From: Spirodela intermedia
Lineage: Eukaryota > Streptophyta > Magnoliopsida > Alismatales > Araceae
Assembly: GCA_902729315.2 (NCBI GenBank)
Contig: LR746272.1
Coordinates: 8,086,827-8,150,826 of the forward strand
Length of the DNA: 64,000 nt
Reading direction: 5' to 3'
Shown: in pieces, positions 27,970-42,868 of the stretch
How positions within the stretch are numbered: position 1 is the first letter of the stretch
How the letters are laid out: each line of letters begins with the position of its first letter
The notes under the pieces: model-generated
What the model was told of the DNA's origin: nothing
Seen by the model: only the letters and a program-made list of their open reading frames with translations
Databases searched by the model: none
Position numbers and translations under genes: made by a program

Positions 27970-30900
27970 ATGAGCGGGAACGAATTCAGGTTCTTCCTCT
28001 CCTGCGATATCAATCTCCCGGTGACATTCCGGATCGATCGGTTGGAAGGAAACTTGCAGCAGCCTTCCGTTTCTCCCCCAGGTAAACTGGCGACCACATC
28101 GGGCTTCCTCTCCCCGTTGTTCTTCCTCGCCTCGTCCCTTCTTCCTTGCTGTTGGCTCCATTTGGTGATGGGGACCGGCTCCGGTGAAAAGTTAGCGGTG
28201 TTCTGGGGAAATTCTTCGTGGTGTTTTCGATTTTTTAAATTGACAATTCAGGCGAGACGAGTGGCAGATCAATCTCTCTGCCCTAGCTCGCCCCTGGGCT
28301 CCGGGGTTTGGATTGTGGAGGTCTTAGTCTCACTTTGAGAAGTCGTATCCATTGTGTATATATCTCTCGTTGCGAGGCACCAGCCGGGTGTTTATGTTTT
28401 CTTCTTGAAAAATACAAATTGACAGTCACAACGTTTGTTTTTTGTTTTTTCTCCTTAGAATCTGGTTCGTTATCCGAGGGCAGAAGCGCGGAGTTGTTTG
28501 TTGAGTGTGCATTGTACCTCGACGGTTCTCTGTTTGGACTACCCACGCGAACAAGGTGGCATCCATTTTACGCTCTTGGAAAATTGATGTTTAATTAGAT
28601 CGTTGTCCCTGAATCAGAATTCCATTCCGTTTCTGTTTATCATTTCAACTCGTGTAATTTCTAGCATTTACCTGAAAGACCAGGTTAGAATCTTCAGGAC
28701 AGCCATACTGTTGGAATGAGCTTATCACACTGAGCACCAAATATCGGGACTTGACTGCCCATTCACAGCTTGCATTAACTGTAAGTTAGATGTTTATGGT
28801 GTTATCACGAATGCAGCAATTTTGTCAACCTTTAATTACGGTCTGGTCTACTTCTCTGGAAATGTGTGTTCATGCCCCAGTTATGTGGAACCTCTTCACC
28901 TGCCATTCTGTCAGTGAACCGAAAAGTATCATGCTGTTCTTTTTTCCGTCGGACTGCTGTTTTTAAGGGAACGCCTGCTGAAAAAAGGGAGAAGAAAGAA
29001 GTGGCATATCGTTATTTTTTCCTGTCCAGCTCCTCTTTTATTTGGTCCATCTGAAAAAAAATATAAAAAGTATTTTTTTCTGAGATACGCAGGACCCTCT
29101 GTTCTGAATCGTTTATTTTTTTTAATGCATATTTACAGTGAGAACGCTGATTGTTGTAGTATCCATGTAATATGATCTGTTGTACTATTCTTAATAGGGA
29201 ATGAGATGTAGTGTGGACGGTTGTCTGGTTTCTGCTTTGTATTTGTTTGATATTCTGGCTGAAATGTTCCATCCATCCTGGACCTATGAATAGTTAAATT
29301 ATTTGGATTTCTTCATGAAGGCATTGGGTTCGTACGCAGGTTTGGGACGTATCGCGTGGCAAGGGGAAGGTTCCTGTTGGTGGAGCAACTGTTCATCTTT
29401 TTAATAACAAAAAGCAACTTAAGACTGGAAAACAGAAGCTTCGGCTTTGGCTAGAAAAAGAAGCAGATGGGTCATATCCAACTACAACACCTGGAAAGGT
29501 TTGCTTCAATAATTATATTATTATATTTATCTAATCTGTTTCTAATGCCTAAACTAAGTTACATGTGCCGAATCTGTATTAGGACTGGATATTTTCTTCT
29601 GAAAAGACAAAAATTCACCGAGTTCTTTTTCTCGATTCGATTAGGTTCCAAGACATGAGCGTGGGGAGCTGGAGCGCATTGAAAATCTTATTAATAAATA
29701 TGAAAGAGGTCAGATTCAACGAATTGATTGGTTGGACAATCTGGCCTTTAGGGCTATGGAGAAAGTTATGGAGAGGGAAAATTCTAGATTGGGGAATTCG
29801 CACTTGAGTCTGATAGTTGACTTCTGTAGTTTTGAACACAGAGTGGTTTTTCAGGTCAGTGCTTACCAGTGGTTGTTGTTTGATCATTACTCTTATCATA
29901 GATATGCCTGGTGCGTGCTGGAATCGTTCTTAAATGTTTAATGATAGCCTCCTATTTTCTACAACGGGTTTTATTTTATGTTTACACCTGATACGTTTTA
30001 GTTAATACTGTATTGCTAAACTTTAGCTTTGTGTCCTGAACACATGCATGAATCTAATGAAATATTTTTAGTGTGTAAATGCATGTTTGCACATGACTGC
30101 AGATTAGTAGATCATTTCCTACATGTGAATGCAAAACACTTTCGATGAATGAATCCCACAAAAGATTGCCAAGTTTGCTTTACTACCTTTCAGTTTCTAT
30201 GCGGCAATAAGTCTGTTGATCTCTGAGTTTGTTTTGTGGATCAAATGTAGGCAATGCCTTTTGGTAATTTCCTATGACCAACCCTTTTAATTTGATGTCA
30301 TAGGTTGGATTTAGTCTAGACAGATGCTTATTATAAACCTAATCCTGATGAACGACTAGTAGACTGGGACGAAGAAAAGGAAAAAAAGTGGGAATAGGGA
30401 TATCAGCGCAGAGCATGGCCTATAAATCCAAAGAGCAGTGAGGAAAGCAGGCTTGGGGAAAATAGATTGTCCCAGCAGTTTCATTTGGTACATAGGTATG
30501 TCAATGCATAGCGAGAACTTGTCTTCCACGAATATCTATTTTTTATCTCAATCAATTACAAGTTTAGTATAACATGAGTTACCAGCGTGGCTCCAACAGT
30601 ATCCAAAATACATTGTCAAAAACTCATCCCCAAGTAATGCCAGGCATGTGATCTACGAGCATTCCTCTTCTTGCATGTTGAGAATAAATAGTTTAAAAAT
30701 GGATCGCTGCTTGTCAAAGAGAAAATCCATTTTATGCTGGTTAGACTTGTTCAGTCAGTTTACCTTATCTACAAATTGGGTTTGTTCAAGTGTTAGATAC
30801 TGCAAGATGATTATTGAATAGGCTGGTTGGTGTTGAGTGTAGATAGTAAATAAAACGCCTAAAAGAACCATATGAATCGCTACCCTATACAATAGTTACC

Positions 30901-33900
30901 CACGACCGACTTTTTCGGTGAATTATTTGTTTAGGCATGCATCTTTGACGGGAACGTGTTAGATCTTTGTGAAAAGTTATCTCATATTTTGTATGTTTAT
31001 CCACGGAGACAATTTCTTGACTAATCCAGAATTTTCCATGTCTTCAATATTTAGCATATCCTAAGGTAAAGTTAGAATAATCATTTTTTTTGCTTCCCAA
31101 TTTGTCTTTGGGTTTCACAATTAAGATAGCATTACTGCTACTCTCTCTCCCCCCCCTCAGTTTGAATCCGAGAAAGTAAGAGCATACTAGTAATGGCAGA
31201 ACGGTTATTAAAGGCTAAAATTGTACCTGTTCTTATGCCTAAAGCCTTAACTGTGCAGCTGTAATTCCTTGTCTACTGTTCCAAAATGAGTTAACATATT
31301 TGACTTTTATAAACCGCATATGTTCAGGTGAACACTTTGCCAAAGAATAAATAGCTTGCCCATTACTCCCACAAACGCCGGTCTAAAATTACTTATTTTG
31401 ATAAATGCATCACTGTTTCATCTTCTAACCTAATTTTTTACGTCTTAAATTTTAAAAAATAGACCTCAGGATTTGGGAAAAAAATTTAAGTCATTATCTC
31501 ATGCCGAAACTGAATGGTTTGATATTGATGAGTGACGTTTTGGATCATCTGAGTTTATTGAACGATCACCGGCTTATATTTCTAATATGGTTGCTTTTTG
31601 GTGAATGTATTTTTTTTGAGTTTCTATGTTTAAATTATGTAGAATTTTCTGTGTGTTACATCTGAAAGAAAAAAAAACGTTACATTGGATTTCAGGAGTC
31701 GGGAGTTAACTATTTCTTCCCATCATCTGTATCTTCGTCAAATGAACTTGTGACGGTCTGGGATCCTGAAGTGGGGAAAAGTAATCCTTCTGAGAACAAG
31801 CAACTAAAGCTCGCCAGAAGTTTGACGCGCGGGATTATAGATATGGATTTAAAACCAAGCAGTAATGATTGGAAGTATGTTCAAGCTCCACTTTTCGTAT
31901 TCATTTGTTCAACTTTACTGTAAATGAGGCTTCCCTAAAAATGGTATATAATTCAATGTTTGTACCCAGTTTGGTTTAGAATCAATCATCTGACCTTTCA
32001 ACTTTGGATCTCTCTTTTTCTGATGATTGTCTTTTAGGCGTTTGGTTACATTACGAATGCATTTCTGTTGCTAATGGCATTTAGTTTTTTTAGGATAATT
32101 AAGGTTTCCCATTTATTTGACAAGCGTTCACTGTTTGCAAGATTTTTAGCCCTCTATTTATGAATATTACGTTTGTTGTGGTGAAAATATAACAAACCTT
32201 TGTATAAACTAGTTTTGATAGTATCATTGAAATGCTCTATTTATATCACAACCCTTAATTGAAAATAAACTTCTCTCATAATCTCGCACTGTGATTGAAG
32301 ATCAATACAAAGGATTCTGAAGTACCCTCCCACCCGCACTCTAAGTGGAGAAGAGAGGCAACTACTGTGGAAGTTTCGTTTCTCCTTAATTTCTGACAAG
32401 AAGGCCCTCACGAAGTTTCTCCGAAGTGTTGAGTGGAGTGATGCTCAGGTCAGACTTCTCTTTATGTACTAGCGCTCAGTTGATTGTCAGTATCTTTCAT
32501 ATACCTTTGCCCATATCATAAATCTCCAATTTCCTACAATATTTCGTCTAAAGGAAAACTTTTGTGTTGTTACTTCAACTGTTTCTTCGAAATGGAAAGT
32601 ACACAGTTTAGGAATAAAGTCAAAATAACGAAGAAGGATATGAATCTATAACTTGACAAAGTGTGCAAAGGTTTCCCATCTTGGCTTGACTTGATCTGAC
32701 TTATAGAATCTGATACTAGTTGGACTTGCTTTGTCCTGATCCGCAATTTTTGTATCATTAGATATGTGTATCTGGTTCGAAACCAATAGCTTTGTGGTAC
32801 CTTTGAAGTTTGTGCGTGTCTTTTGGGGTCGTAGAAAGTTAAGAATACATACTGGTTATTTGCATATGGATTACTGGAGTTTTATATTTCTGTTTGATTG
32901 AGTTTTATTTTCCCTGAATAAGTGGGCTTGCTTTATTGCTTTCTTGACTTCTGAATACTCAGAAACAAATGATTAATCTGTTAATTCGTTACAGGAGGCA
33001 AAGCAGGCGGTAGAACTGATGGGAAGGTGGGAAATGATTGATGTCACTGATGCACTTGAGCTCCTCTCTCCGGTTTTTGAGAGTGAAGAGGTCAGCATCT
33101 GATTCTGCGTATTAAAAATTTTTACTTCGCAGGTGCCCTTTTGCGTTTTGCGATGTTAGCCAGATCTGTTGGTGTTTCTTGTTTATAAATGTCATCATTA
33201 TTCGCGAAAGTTTGAGGTACTTTATGGAATCCTACGACTTAGCTTGCGTACATCAGTGCAGATATTATACTCGCGTACTGTCTCTTGTTAAATATGAAAT
33301 TGATCTTGAGTTAACCGATGACTGAAAAGAAAGGGGAACCAGTAAGCTAGCAATTCTTGGATGATTCATGAGAAGTTTCTTTTTTATCCTTAAACTATGA
33401 ATCTCGTAGTATAAAACATTTAGTTTCTGAAGCCAAATATCTCACTTCATTCTGATCACTGCACTTAAATTTTTGTGATATCATTCTTTCCCCCCTCCCT
33501 CTGGCAACACAGAATATGGTTAATAAGATATTTGCTTTGTTTCTGCGGATATTTGCTTTCAATTTTTATGGAATGATTTATGGGGGCTTACTTTCGAGGA
33601 GATCTTGGTTTTAAATATGCTTTTTTGATATTCACGAATAATCCTTGCTATGATCTTGTGACGGTTTTGTTCATCACTCGGTCTACATCGGAGAAAAAGC
33701 TGCGAAAGATGGCTTGGGGTAAGCATTGCACGAAGTGTTAGAATAGGTGATGTTTCAGAACCAAAGTCAGAGAGTTTTTTTTCACGACAGAAATTTCTTT
33801 ATTCCCTTGAATCTTTATTGTTCAGTATACTGAATGCGGTGATTTGAGAGAAATGAGGAGATAAATTGAATATATAAAAAAAATCTGCCAGAGAGTGGTC

Positions 33901-36900
33901 TCAAAAAATTTATGTACTTTGAGGGGTGATGTCACTTCCATGGAAAATTTAAGACGAGATTGCATTAAGGACAAATCTTTATGCACTTATTTTTATATCG
34001 CACTCGAAGATAAGTTGAATCAAATACTGGAAGTTTGTTGAGGGGAAGTCATAATGGGATGTTTTGTTAGATTTCGGATATGCTTGGAATAAGTTTCTTG
34101 TGGAGATGGATAGAGACATTGGAGTGTATGGGTTAGTCACATGGAATAAGTTTGTTGCAGATATGGTGTGCAGCCGTATTGGCTGTTTTTCTAAAACATT
34201 TAGTTTTTCGAGGATGGACCAATTCTGTATTTTCGGGAGTATATGATTCTTAATCAGATGAAGAGAGGAAGACATGAGAGAGTATCTGCCCACTTTTTGT
34301 GGGAGGTCATGTAGCCTTCAGTGTCTTAGAAAACGCTACACTATGCCTTACCCTAGTACACCATTTTCTTCAGTTTGACTTTGCTGTAATCAAATATTAT
34401 GGATAGCTGGAGTTTATTTCCTACGATTAGGCACAATTGAGAACATCTAGTCATTGCTGGATTTCTCGAATAGTTGTTCTTGCAGAAGTAAAAACTATGT
34501 GCTTTTGAAGCGTTTCATTGACCTTTTTATAATTTTATAGATATGGATTTATATGGGACGTAGATATACTTATGTTTCTGTATTTGTAAACCGAGTTTAC
34601 GAGGAAATAATCCGTCATTCACATATCTACTTAGGCTATGTTGATATTTCTATGGTTGAGATGAATTCCATTTTAGCCATTTGGTTTGTTGAGAACCATA
34701 AGGGATACATCTTGGGGCGTCTTTGCATGCTAAACCATTATTCTTTTCACCAACGCTTTTTCTTTCATCACTACAGAGTTTTGGTTGTATGGAATTCTGT
34801 GAATATTTTATTACCTGTCTTTGGGTGCATGCGTGTCTTGTTTTTTCTTTTGTTGTTGAAGCACTCGTATATTCTATCATGTCTTAGCCATTCTTATTTC
34901 ACCGAGATCCTGTATTTATGTTTATAACTTTCTGACTTTGATTTGTTGCACAGGTTCGTGCTTATGCTGTAAGTGTCCTTGAAAGAGCTGATGATGAAGA
35001 GCTTCGGTGTTACTTACTACAGCTTGTTCAAGCACTTCGATTTGAACGTTCTGATAAGTCCCGCTTGTCACTTTTCCTAGTACAGCGCTGTATGTATGAT
35101 TTACCATTCTATCTCTGATTAATTAAAATGCATTAGCTTATTTTTCTTTCCTATAAGCTTCTTGCCACTGGTTTTCTCAAGGGTGTCGAGCGTTTTTTCT
35201 TAGTACAAATTGGGAATCTTGGTGAAATGTTTGACCTAAAGTCACAAGTCAAACTTGGTGAAATGTTTAATCTTGCCACTGCACGCTGCTTCTAATTGTT
35301 GAGTTTAATTAGAGACCATGCACGTATGCTATGGCCTACAGTACTTGTCAGAGGATGCTCTTAATTCATATGGGAGAAGTGCAGTATTGAATTCTTGTAT
35401 TGCCATTTAGTCAATGAAAATTCTCCTCTTAATATTATACTTGGAGTTTCTAAAATATTTTTACTTTTTTGACAGCGGTACACAATATCGAAATAGCTAG
35501 CTTCTTTCGTTGGTATCTAACTGTGGAGTTTCAAGATCCTGCCTATGCAAAACGTTTTCATTGTACACACGAAATACTAGAAGACCATATGAAGAAAGTA
35601 AGAATCTTTTTATCCTGTTTTGGATCCTCTTAGATCTTTATTTTTTCGGTTCCTTGCTTCTGTATTTTGCCGTGTGCTGTATCGTTGGTGAGATTTTATC
35701 GTCATTTTGCTGATTGCATCATATCTTCACAGTTCTGGCGGCTCTATATATGAAAAACACAGACCTTTCAGCCATTGGATGCCTTTTTCGTGTGCATTTG
35801 TTTGCCTGCCTATTGAGCACCATGCTCCTTAATGCCATTATGGCACTTTGTCTTCTTTCTTGCAGAATGCTCAGTCTTTCAATGTTATTTGCAACTGGAG
35901 ACGTTTTTTCCTGTTTATCTTTGGGCCATATCTCCACTGAAAAATTTTCAGCCCTGGTTGAAATTGCTTTCAGTGTTTTTTTATGTAGCTTTACCTCGGA
36001 AAAAAGATGAAAAAAATTTATTCAAATTAACATTTTTAATATCTAAAAACGAGATATGAATACATAAATTTTAAAATAGTAGAATTAAAAAACCTTAGGA
36101 AAAAGAGATACCCCCCAAGGGGAGATGGAAAAAGGGTGTCTGAGGAGGTGAAAGTTGATAAAAAAAATTCTGATAACCGACCGAATTGAAAGTTGAGAGG
36201 ATCTGGGTAGTGAAACCTTCCCAAAAACAGAAAACATTTCAAATCTTTAATCACTTCAGGATTCACGTCGACATCTAATGAACCTAAGGATGGTACGCAT
36301 TGAAAGGAGTATTCTGCTGAAGGAGGAACATGTGCAATTGTATCTCGGTGTAGATCTAGGTCACCATTTGTTCCTGATCTGACCTTGACTATGCCAAGAG
36401 TTTGGGGGGTGTATGACTTGCGAACTGGCGATAATAGAAGTGAAGGGTTCTCTTGACATAATCAATCGGCTGATTTATTTGATCCGACTGGGTCAGAATC
36501 AGATCATGTTTTATGGATCAGAATCTGTTTTATGGATCAGATCATGCCAAGGTCACCATTCATGTTTTATGGGTCCGACTGGTTCAGAATCTGGCTGCCC
36601 AATCATGCTTTATGGATCATGGTCACAGTTGAGAGGGTTACTTCAGAGTTGGATGCTAGTTTCCATGGAAGTCATTTAGGGAAGAGGCGAGCAACCCCGT
36701 TCCAGAAAATGCCCAGGGCGAACCTAATTGTCATGTTAGAGTATGGTCAGCATCAAACCATGTTGGGTGAACTAAACATAGGGTTATCCCAGAAGTCTTG
36801 AAAATAAAGTCAGCTTGGACTCTATCAGTCTGCCGCTCATGTTTTCGGGTTTCAACTGGGTCAGGACCCTTTGAACGTTTTTGGTCAGTTTGTGGGCCTT

Positions 36901-39900
36901 CTTGCCATTATGCAGTGTAACATGGAAGAAGAGAAGTGAAGAAAAAGTTAAAGAAAGAGGAAGAAGAACTACCACTGCCACTGTGTTTTGGTTTATCGCC
37001 ATTTCCCCCATGAACTGGCCTGAGTCGAGCTGAGTCGATAAATCATTGTACTGGGTAAGCTCCTGGCGGAAATCTGTCCTCTATAGTTAAAAAGTTGCTA
37101 GAAGTAAATTGGAGAAAGATGAATGAGTCGCTGCTCGGAACTGATATATGCAGACAAAATTCTACGAAGGAAAGAAGTTTTGGAAATTAAGTTCCCAATT
37201 CAGGATATTTTGATATTTTTAGGATACAAAGATAGGACAAGCATATCACAACTTTTCTATTTGAGCTCATTATATTGCATGATTATCAGATTTCATGGGC
37301 ACTTTCCTTTGATCAGTTGGCAGGTAGTGATGAAGATGAAGATGGAATCAGATTATGGGAAAGTTTAATACGCCAGACTGGTTTGACAGCACAGCTATGC
37401 ACAATTATGAGGGATGTGAAAGGTGTGCGGGGGGGGACACAAAGAAAAATTGAAAAGCTAAGGCAGCTGCTCTCCGGTCTTCATAGTGAGCTTACCTATT
37501 TTGAAGAGGTGAATATAAATTTACCGTTACATATTTTCTGTCGTTGGATGTGACTACTGCATGTGATTTAGTTAAAGTTTTGACCTTACCTTTTCTCTTT
37601 GTTCTGGTTCATGCAGCCAATTCGCTTACCTCTAGCACCAGATGTACTCATTACTGGGATTGTGCCCGAAGAGTCATCAATTTTCAAAAGTGCATTGAAT
37701 CCTCTTCGTCTGTCATTCCAAACAGCTACTGGTGGACGCTGTAAAATAATGTTCAAGAAGGGAGATGATATCCGGCAAGATCAATTGGTATTCTGCTAAT
37801 TGTTAACATTTAATTCATGATGATGCTATCATCTCCATATGCCTTTTCGACAAATGTTTGGGAAACACCTTGGCATGTTCTTTAATAGTCTCAAGGAGAA
37901 AACTAACTAAAATCCTGCGGATTTGCTAACTGAGCTTTTTTTTGGTATTGAATCTTTTTCCCCCTAGAATTAATATGTTGATAGGCGAACATCGCTTTTG
38001 TTATCATGAGTTTTTCAGGTGGTTCAGATGGTATCTCTTATGGATCGCTTGCTTAAGTCAGAAAATCTTGACTTGCATTTAACCCCATATAGAGTGTTAG
38101 CGACTGGACAAGATGAGGGGATGCTTGAGTTTGTACCTTCCAGTTCATTAGCACAGGTAAATGAATCCTGCATTAATTAGTTGTTGTCACTGAGTGACAA
38201 ATTGATTTGCATGTTTGAAGATTGCAGGTTCTGCAAATCATCAGTTGAAGTGAATAAATGTCTATGTACACTTATAATAGGAGAAAGGTCCCATAGACCT
38301 GCAGAAGCATGTAGTTTATTTAAGATTGCATACTAGAATATGTTGTACAGTTATATGAAAACTTACTGTTCACCCATAACTGCTTGGTTTAGCGTAGGCC
38401 AAACCCTAAATCGTGCCTCGGACATTTACATTTGATGTGCTCTAGTGATTAGAGTGTGAAAACACTCCTTTACGGATTGTTCAGGTCTGGTGAAAAACAT
38501 TCTGAGTTGGGCTGACCGACTACTTCGTTGTTTATATTCATGGTTTCGTAGCTAAAACAACAACTTAACTACTCTAAGAACAAGAAATAGCTTATTGTTT
38601 TATCATATCATAAATGAAATTTTCAGCCATTAGTCAAACAAACGTAAACGGATGAATCTACTATTGATTGAAAAGAACAGAGCAAGGGTAGAATAAGTTC
38701 CTCAGTTTTGTGTGTAAACTTGATAAAAACAATTTTTCCCGACTGTTGGATAGTAAGTGATCTAACAAAGGCAGTATCTTCTTTATTGGAATTATTTAAA
38801 AATGTTATTGAGTAATTTTTTTAATTTTCCTGCTTTTTATGTAACTTTAAAATGTGTGCACATTAATTACAACATGAGTTCGTGAAAACAAGTTATAAAA
38901 GGCAGTATGTGAAACAAATCCTCATAGGCTGTCCTGCTAGTTAATTTCTCTTAGAAGATTAATATCGTGGCAGGTTCTCTGGAATTACATATTTTGTTGC
39001 ACCACATCATTGTCATTCTCTGTCCCTGTCTTGCTATGTGTTAATTTACTTGGTCATAGATCTCTCTTTTGCGAACATGTAACTTTTATTCTCTCAGATG
39101 ATCTGATTCTATGAATCGTACACAATCTCGTTTATTACTATTTTCTTCTGTGTAATGGACAAAGGCAAGTATAAAGGAGAGTAGTATGACAATTTTTCTC
39201 TTTAGATTTTATCAGAGCACCGTGGCATTGTCAACTACCTTCAAAAGTTCCATCCAGATGATGATGGGCCGTTTGGGATTACGGCAGTATGTCTTGAGAC
39301 TTTCATAAAAAGTTGCGCAGGCTATTCTGTTATCACGTACATTCTTGGTATTGGTGACAGGTAACCTTATTTTTAGTTTAATATTTTCCAATTATTTCGA
39401 CTTATTTCCTAGTCTCCTCGACATGCAGATTTTTACCGCAGCTTTATTTCCATGAGTTTTTTGAATCATGCTTTATTCTTAGATGGTTTGTGGAAAAGTG
39501 TTTCGAACTCCTATTTCTTCCGATTTTGTTTTTATGTTGGACGATTGCTTGCATTTCTTCCTCCCAGGCATCTGGATAACCTTCTTCTTAGGGATGATGG
39601 ACGACTCTTCCATGTTGACTTTGGTTTTATTCTGGGCCGGGATCCCAAGCCATTTCCACCACCAATGAAGCTTTGCAAAGAAATGGTGGAGGCCATGGGT
39701 GGTGCTGAAAGGTTATTTCAGATCTATACCTTTTTGGACGTTTTATTTCTACAACTCAATGCTTCTTGGAAAGTATTCATTACACATTTTGTTATGGATT
39801 ATTTGTGGTATTTCATTTTTGGTGTATCCTCTCGCTCGACTGTCTGTCTGTCTGTGTGTCAATATCTGTCTGCCTCTCTTCCACCAGCTGTAAGTGCTGG

Positions 39901-41253
39901 ACTTGTGTGCACAGCTGCTGAAGAAAAAATGTTGTTAATTTTGGATTATCCGGAAAATAACTCTTGACTTCCTAGCGACGCGCTGATCTCACGGTTCTCA
40001 TTTTGCTGATGAAAATCCAGATGACAGAGGCTTATAAGTTGCTTTCCTTTGTGACATTTGAGCTTCTGGATTTCGCCCATACGCCCAATTAGTACCTGCC
40101 ATATTATTCTTGAAACGGTTTAGTGGTTGTTTAGAATGTGTTAACAAAGTAGAAAACCTATGAATAATATTACGGACGTTTTGAAGATTCTGGTTTTTTA
40201 GCTTCAAAGCTAATACAATTTTATTTTTTTTACGCATTTTTTGCACGTTGTGTTGTTCCAAAATGTCTAAATGATGCTCGGTTCATATATCAAGTTACAA
40301 TCTTCGTTGTATTGGTTCATATGAATAATGTCATTGGATCTCCGCAATGTATTCGGAAAATTTCAAAGGTAGCAATCTGTTGTGTAATCTTGGAATTTTC
40401 GATGGGAACATTGGCTGTGTAAAGACCTGAACCATGCATGACCTTGTGAATGGTTGGCATCAAGAAGACATTGGGTCAAATTTTGCCAAAGCTTTGCATG
40501 TTTCATTTGTTCTTGCAAACAACATTTAATTTGGTTTCAGAGAACTTGTCAATGCAACGGAGAAACTTGCGGGAATCAGGTCTTCGACATTGAGCTAGGG
40601 ACATATATTTTGCTTACAGAGAATTAGGAAGCAGTAAACCCGAATCGTCGGATCTCTACACCCTTGCAATGATGCATTTATCTCTCTCATCTAATTGGAG
40701 TGATAAAGAGTTTTCTAATTTTGTTTCTTATTTTTTTGACACTCAAAGCATGGACTAACTAACGTGGGATTTAATATGGTGGTGCACTTATCAACTTTCC
40801 ATATTCGATTTTCAAGAGCCATGATATTACAGTTTCCAGCATCTAATGCCTTGACACTTGTCTATATGATTCTGTCTCTTCTTTTACAGCCAATATTATA
40901 CAAGGTTCAAGTCTTACTGTTGTGAGGCATATAACATTCTTCGGAAATCCAGCAATCTCATACTAAATCTGTTCCACTTGATGGCTGGTTCAAACATCCC
41001 CGATATAGCCTCTGAACCCGAAAAGGGCATCCTGAAGGTGACTGCTTTTCTAAGTTTAGTTCCTTCTGCATGACCCCAATCACTCTTAGGCTCAACAAAT
41101 TTCTCATCCTACCAGCTTCAAGAGAAATTTCGGTTGGATTTGGACGATGAGCATGCTGTACATTTTTTTCAAGACCTTATCAATGAAAGCGTCAGTGCAT
41201 TGTTTCCACAAATGGTGGAGACCATCCATAGATGGGCTCAGTATTGGCGATGA
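27970..41253 (+). CDS. VPS34: class III phosphatidylinositol 3-kinase VPS34
   Basis: Makes PI3P from phosphatidylinositol on endosomes and autophagic membranes, with VPS15 and ATG6. Seventeen exons: 27970-28081, 28459-28555, 28684-28780, 29340-29498, 29645-29854, 31696-31874, 32301-32448, 32995-33090, 34954-35089, 35476-35597, 37317-37508, 37617-37787, 38019-38156, 39206-39360, 39568-39711, 40890-41037 and 41116-41253. These sum to 2442 nt, or 813 residues against 814 in Arabidopsis. The order is a C2 domain (starting [15 protein letters not shown]), a helical PIK domain ([19 protein letters not shown]) and a kinase domain. The ATP-site segment is [12 protein letters not shown] (about 562-573), the catalytic loop is GDRHLDN (669-675) and DFG is at 688-690. 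The end is the family C-terminus, HRWAQYWR. All boundaries keep phase. Introns 29855-31695, 33091-34953 and 35598-37316 are long; the last contains local repeats. No sign of pseudogene decay. Confidence 0.96.
36470..36640. repeat. short internal direct repeats in VPS34 intron 10
   Basis: The words CATG(T/C)TTTATGG and TCCGACTGG(G/T)TCAGAATC recur several times in this stretch. It suggests a local duplication or an old insertion inside the 1.7-kb intron between exons 35476-35597 and 37317-37508. Confidence 0.5.
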
Positions 41254-42868
41254 TTTCATCGTTCTTTCTATCAGGTGCTTACCCTGATTTTTAAATCTGT
41301 TTAACATTTATTTATTTATTTATTTTAATCTGTAAAGATGAGAAGAAGCACCTTATGCTTGTTTGTCTCAGGATCACTACACCAAAGAGATGAAACTGGA
41401 TCTCATGGTCAAATAAACGTACTACTCCTTGTGCTGGATATATATCTTATGAGGGAGGATTCTGTATGGCGTTGATCAGGTGAACAAATCTAATAATTCA
41501 CATCTTTTTTTTATTTGGCCGAGCTCATGATATCGTCTCTTAAGTTTCTTATTCTTTTGATAATTTTGTATGATATTTTCTATTTAGCGCCGTATTTGTT
41601 GCTTTTGAAGAGATTACAGTTGACCTTGGAGAGAAGTTACACTCTCTGTTTAGCTCGCAATAGGAAGCAATGAGATGTATCATTGAACCCTGCTTTAGGG
41701 TTCTATACAACCCAGTGGAATAATAGCCTAAACAGTGCGTAAACCTCACGCACAGAAACCTTCATTTTCTGTCATTATGCCTCCTCCTTTGATATCAGAA
41801 TTGTGGGCTTGACTTGACGGGCCAGCTCAGAGAGACGAACTGAACCAATTTCTTTCTCTCTCTTCGCCTTCCCCTTCTCTCTTTGCTCCATCATCATTTG
41901 ACGGAAGATATGTACATTTTTCCGAATTTTCATGACCCGATCTCCACTCTCGCAGGGGCGATTCTCAGAAGACGGGTTTTGTCTTCCGATCCAACTGAAT
42001 GAATCGAGCTGCCGCCCGTTGTTTGACCAGGTGAGACGGCCACCGGTGTTCTGTATAGCTGTGAATATTGTCTGTAATTCGAGTGACAGCACCATTGACG
42101 AGGATCTGCTTATCACATATCCACATAAATAGAAACAGAAGGGATCTGATGTGGGGCAAGTCTATGGGTCTCTGGCATCTTCTGTTCTAATCTTAGCCGC
42201 CATTGTGGTACTTTATCTCTGCCTTATGCAAGCAAAGTCCTGTGATTCTCTCCGACTGTCTCTGTTTTTTTCTTTCTTCTTCTTCTTCTCTTCCCGGCAA
42301 ACGAGTCTCGGTCAACTGATGCTGCCCTCCTCCTGAGTGAATGAGTCGATCCGATGTGGACATCTGAATTTTTTCTTCTTTCAGAAATTGTTATAAAATA
42401 AACGTTTTAATATATATGTTTGCTTCATTGGTCTGAGATTTCCTCATTTCAAAGACCCAGTCCTCAGGAGCTGGGATGTATTTTTTAATTAGTTTTTTAT
42501 TACAAAATAAGATAAAATCCCAGTCCGTCCCACGTGGGCGCCGCTCCATCACGGGATCGATGGCTGGGGTTATGGAATGGGTGATCAACCGTCTGCTTGC
42601 GTGCCCAGGTCAAATAGACTGAGAAAAATGTTGTGGGACCCGCACTGCCATTATTGGGGATGTGGGGTCCACTTTTTCCGTGGTCTTATCATCTCGTCCG
42701 TTGGACCGACCTTTTGTTTGCAATCGACGCCGCCTTTCTCTCTCTACATATATAAGCATCGTGGGATTCCCGATTTTATTTCCTCTGCTGAACCTGGTGT
42801 CTTCCAATCTCCAGGAAAAGAGGAGAGGCGGGGAAGGAACGGGAAGGGGAGACGGTGGAGGAGGAACC
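41254..42868. other. intergenic between VPS34 and ISU genes
   Basis: The first part is the probable VPS34 3' untranslated region, with a poly(A)-signal-like AATAAA at 41412-41417. An open frame on the minus strand (42116-41775) has no recognisable family. The ISU promoter lies at the end. Confidence 0.5.
42747..42756 (+). promoter_or_regulatory. TATA box of ISU gene
   Basis: ATATATAAGC lies about 120 bp before the ISU start codon, at a spacing compatible with a leader of about 90 nt. No other TATA-like word occurs nearer to the start. Confidence 0.5.

Noticed and set aside
39452-39967. Open frame extending VPS34 exon 15 on both sides
   Set aside because: It overlaps a genuine exon (39568-39711). 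The flanks are intron sequence, and joining at the splice sites restores the conserved protein.
41775-42116. 113-codon open frame on the minus strand
   Set aside because: No recognisable domain and located in the intergenic region between VPS34 and ISU. I could not support a gene.
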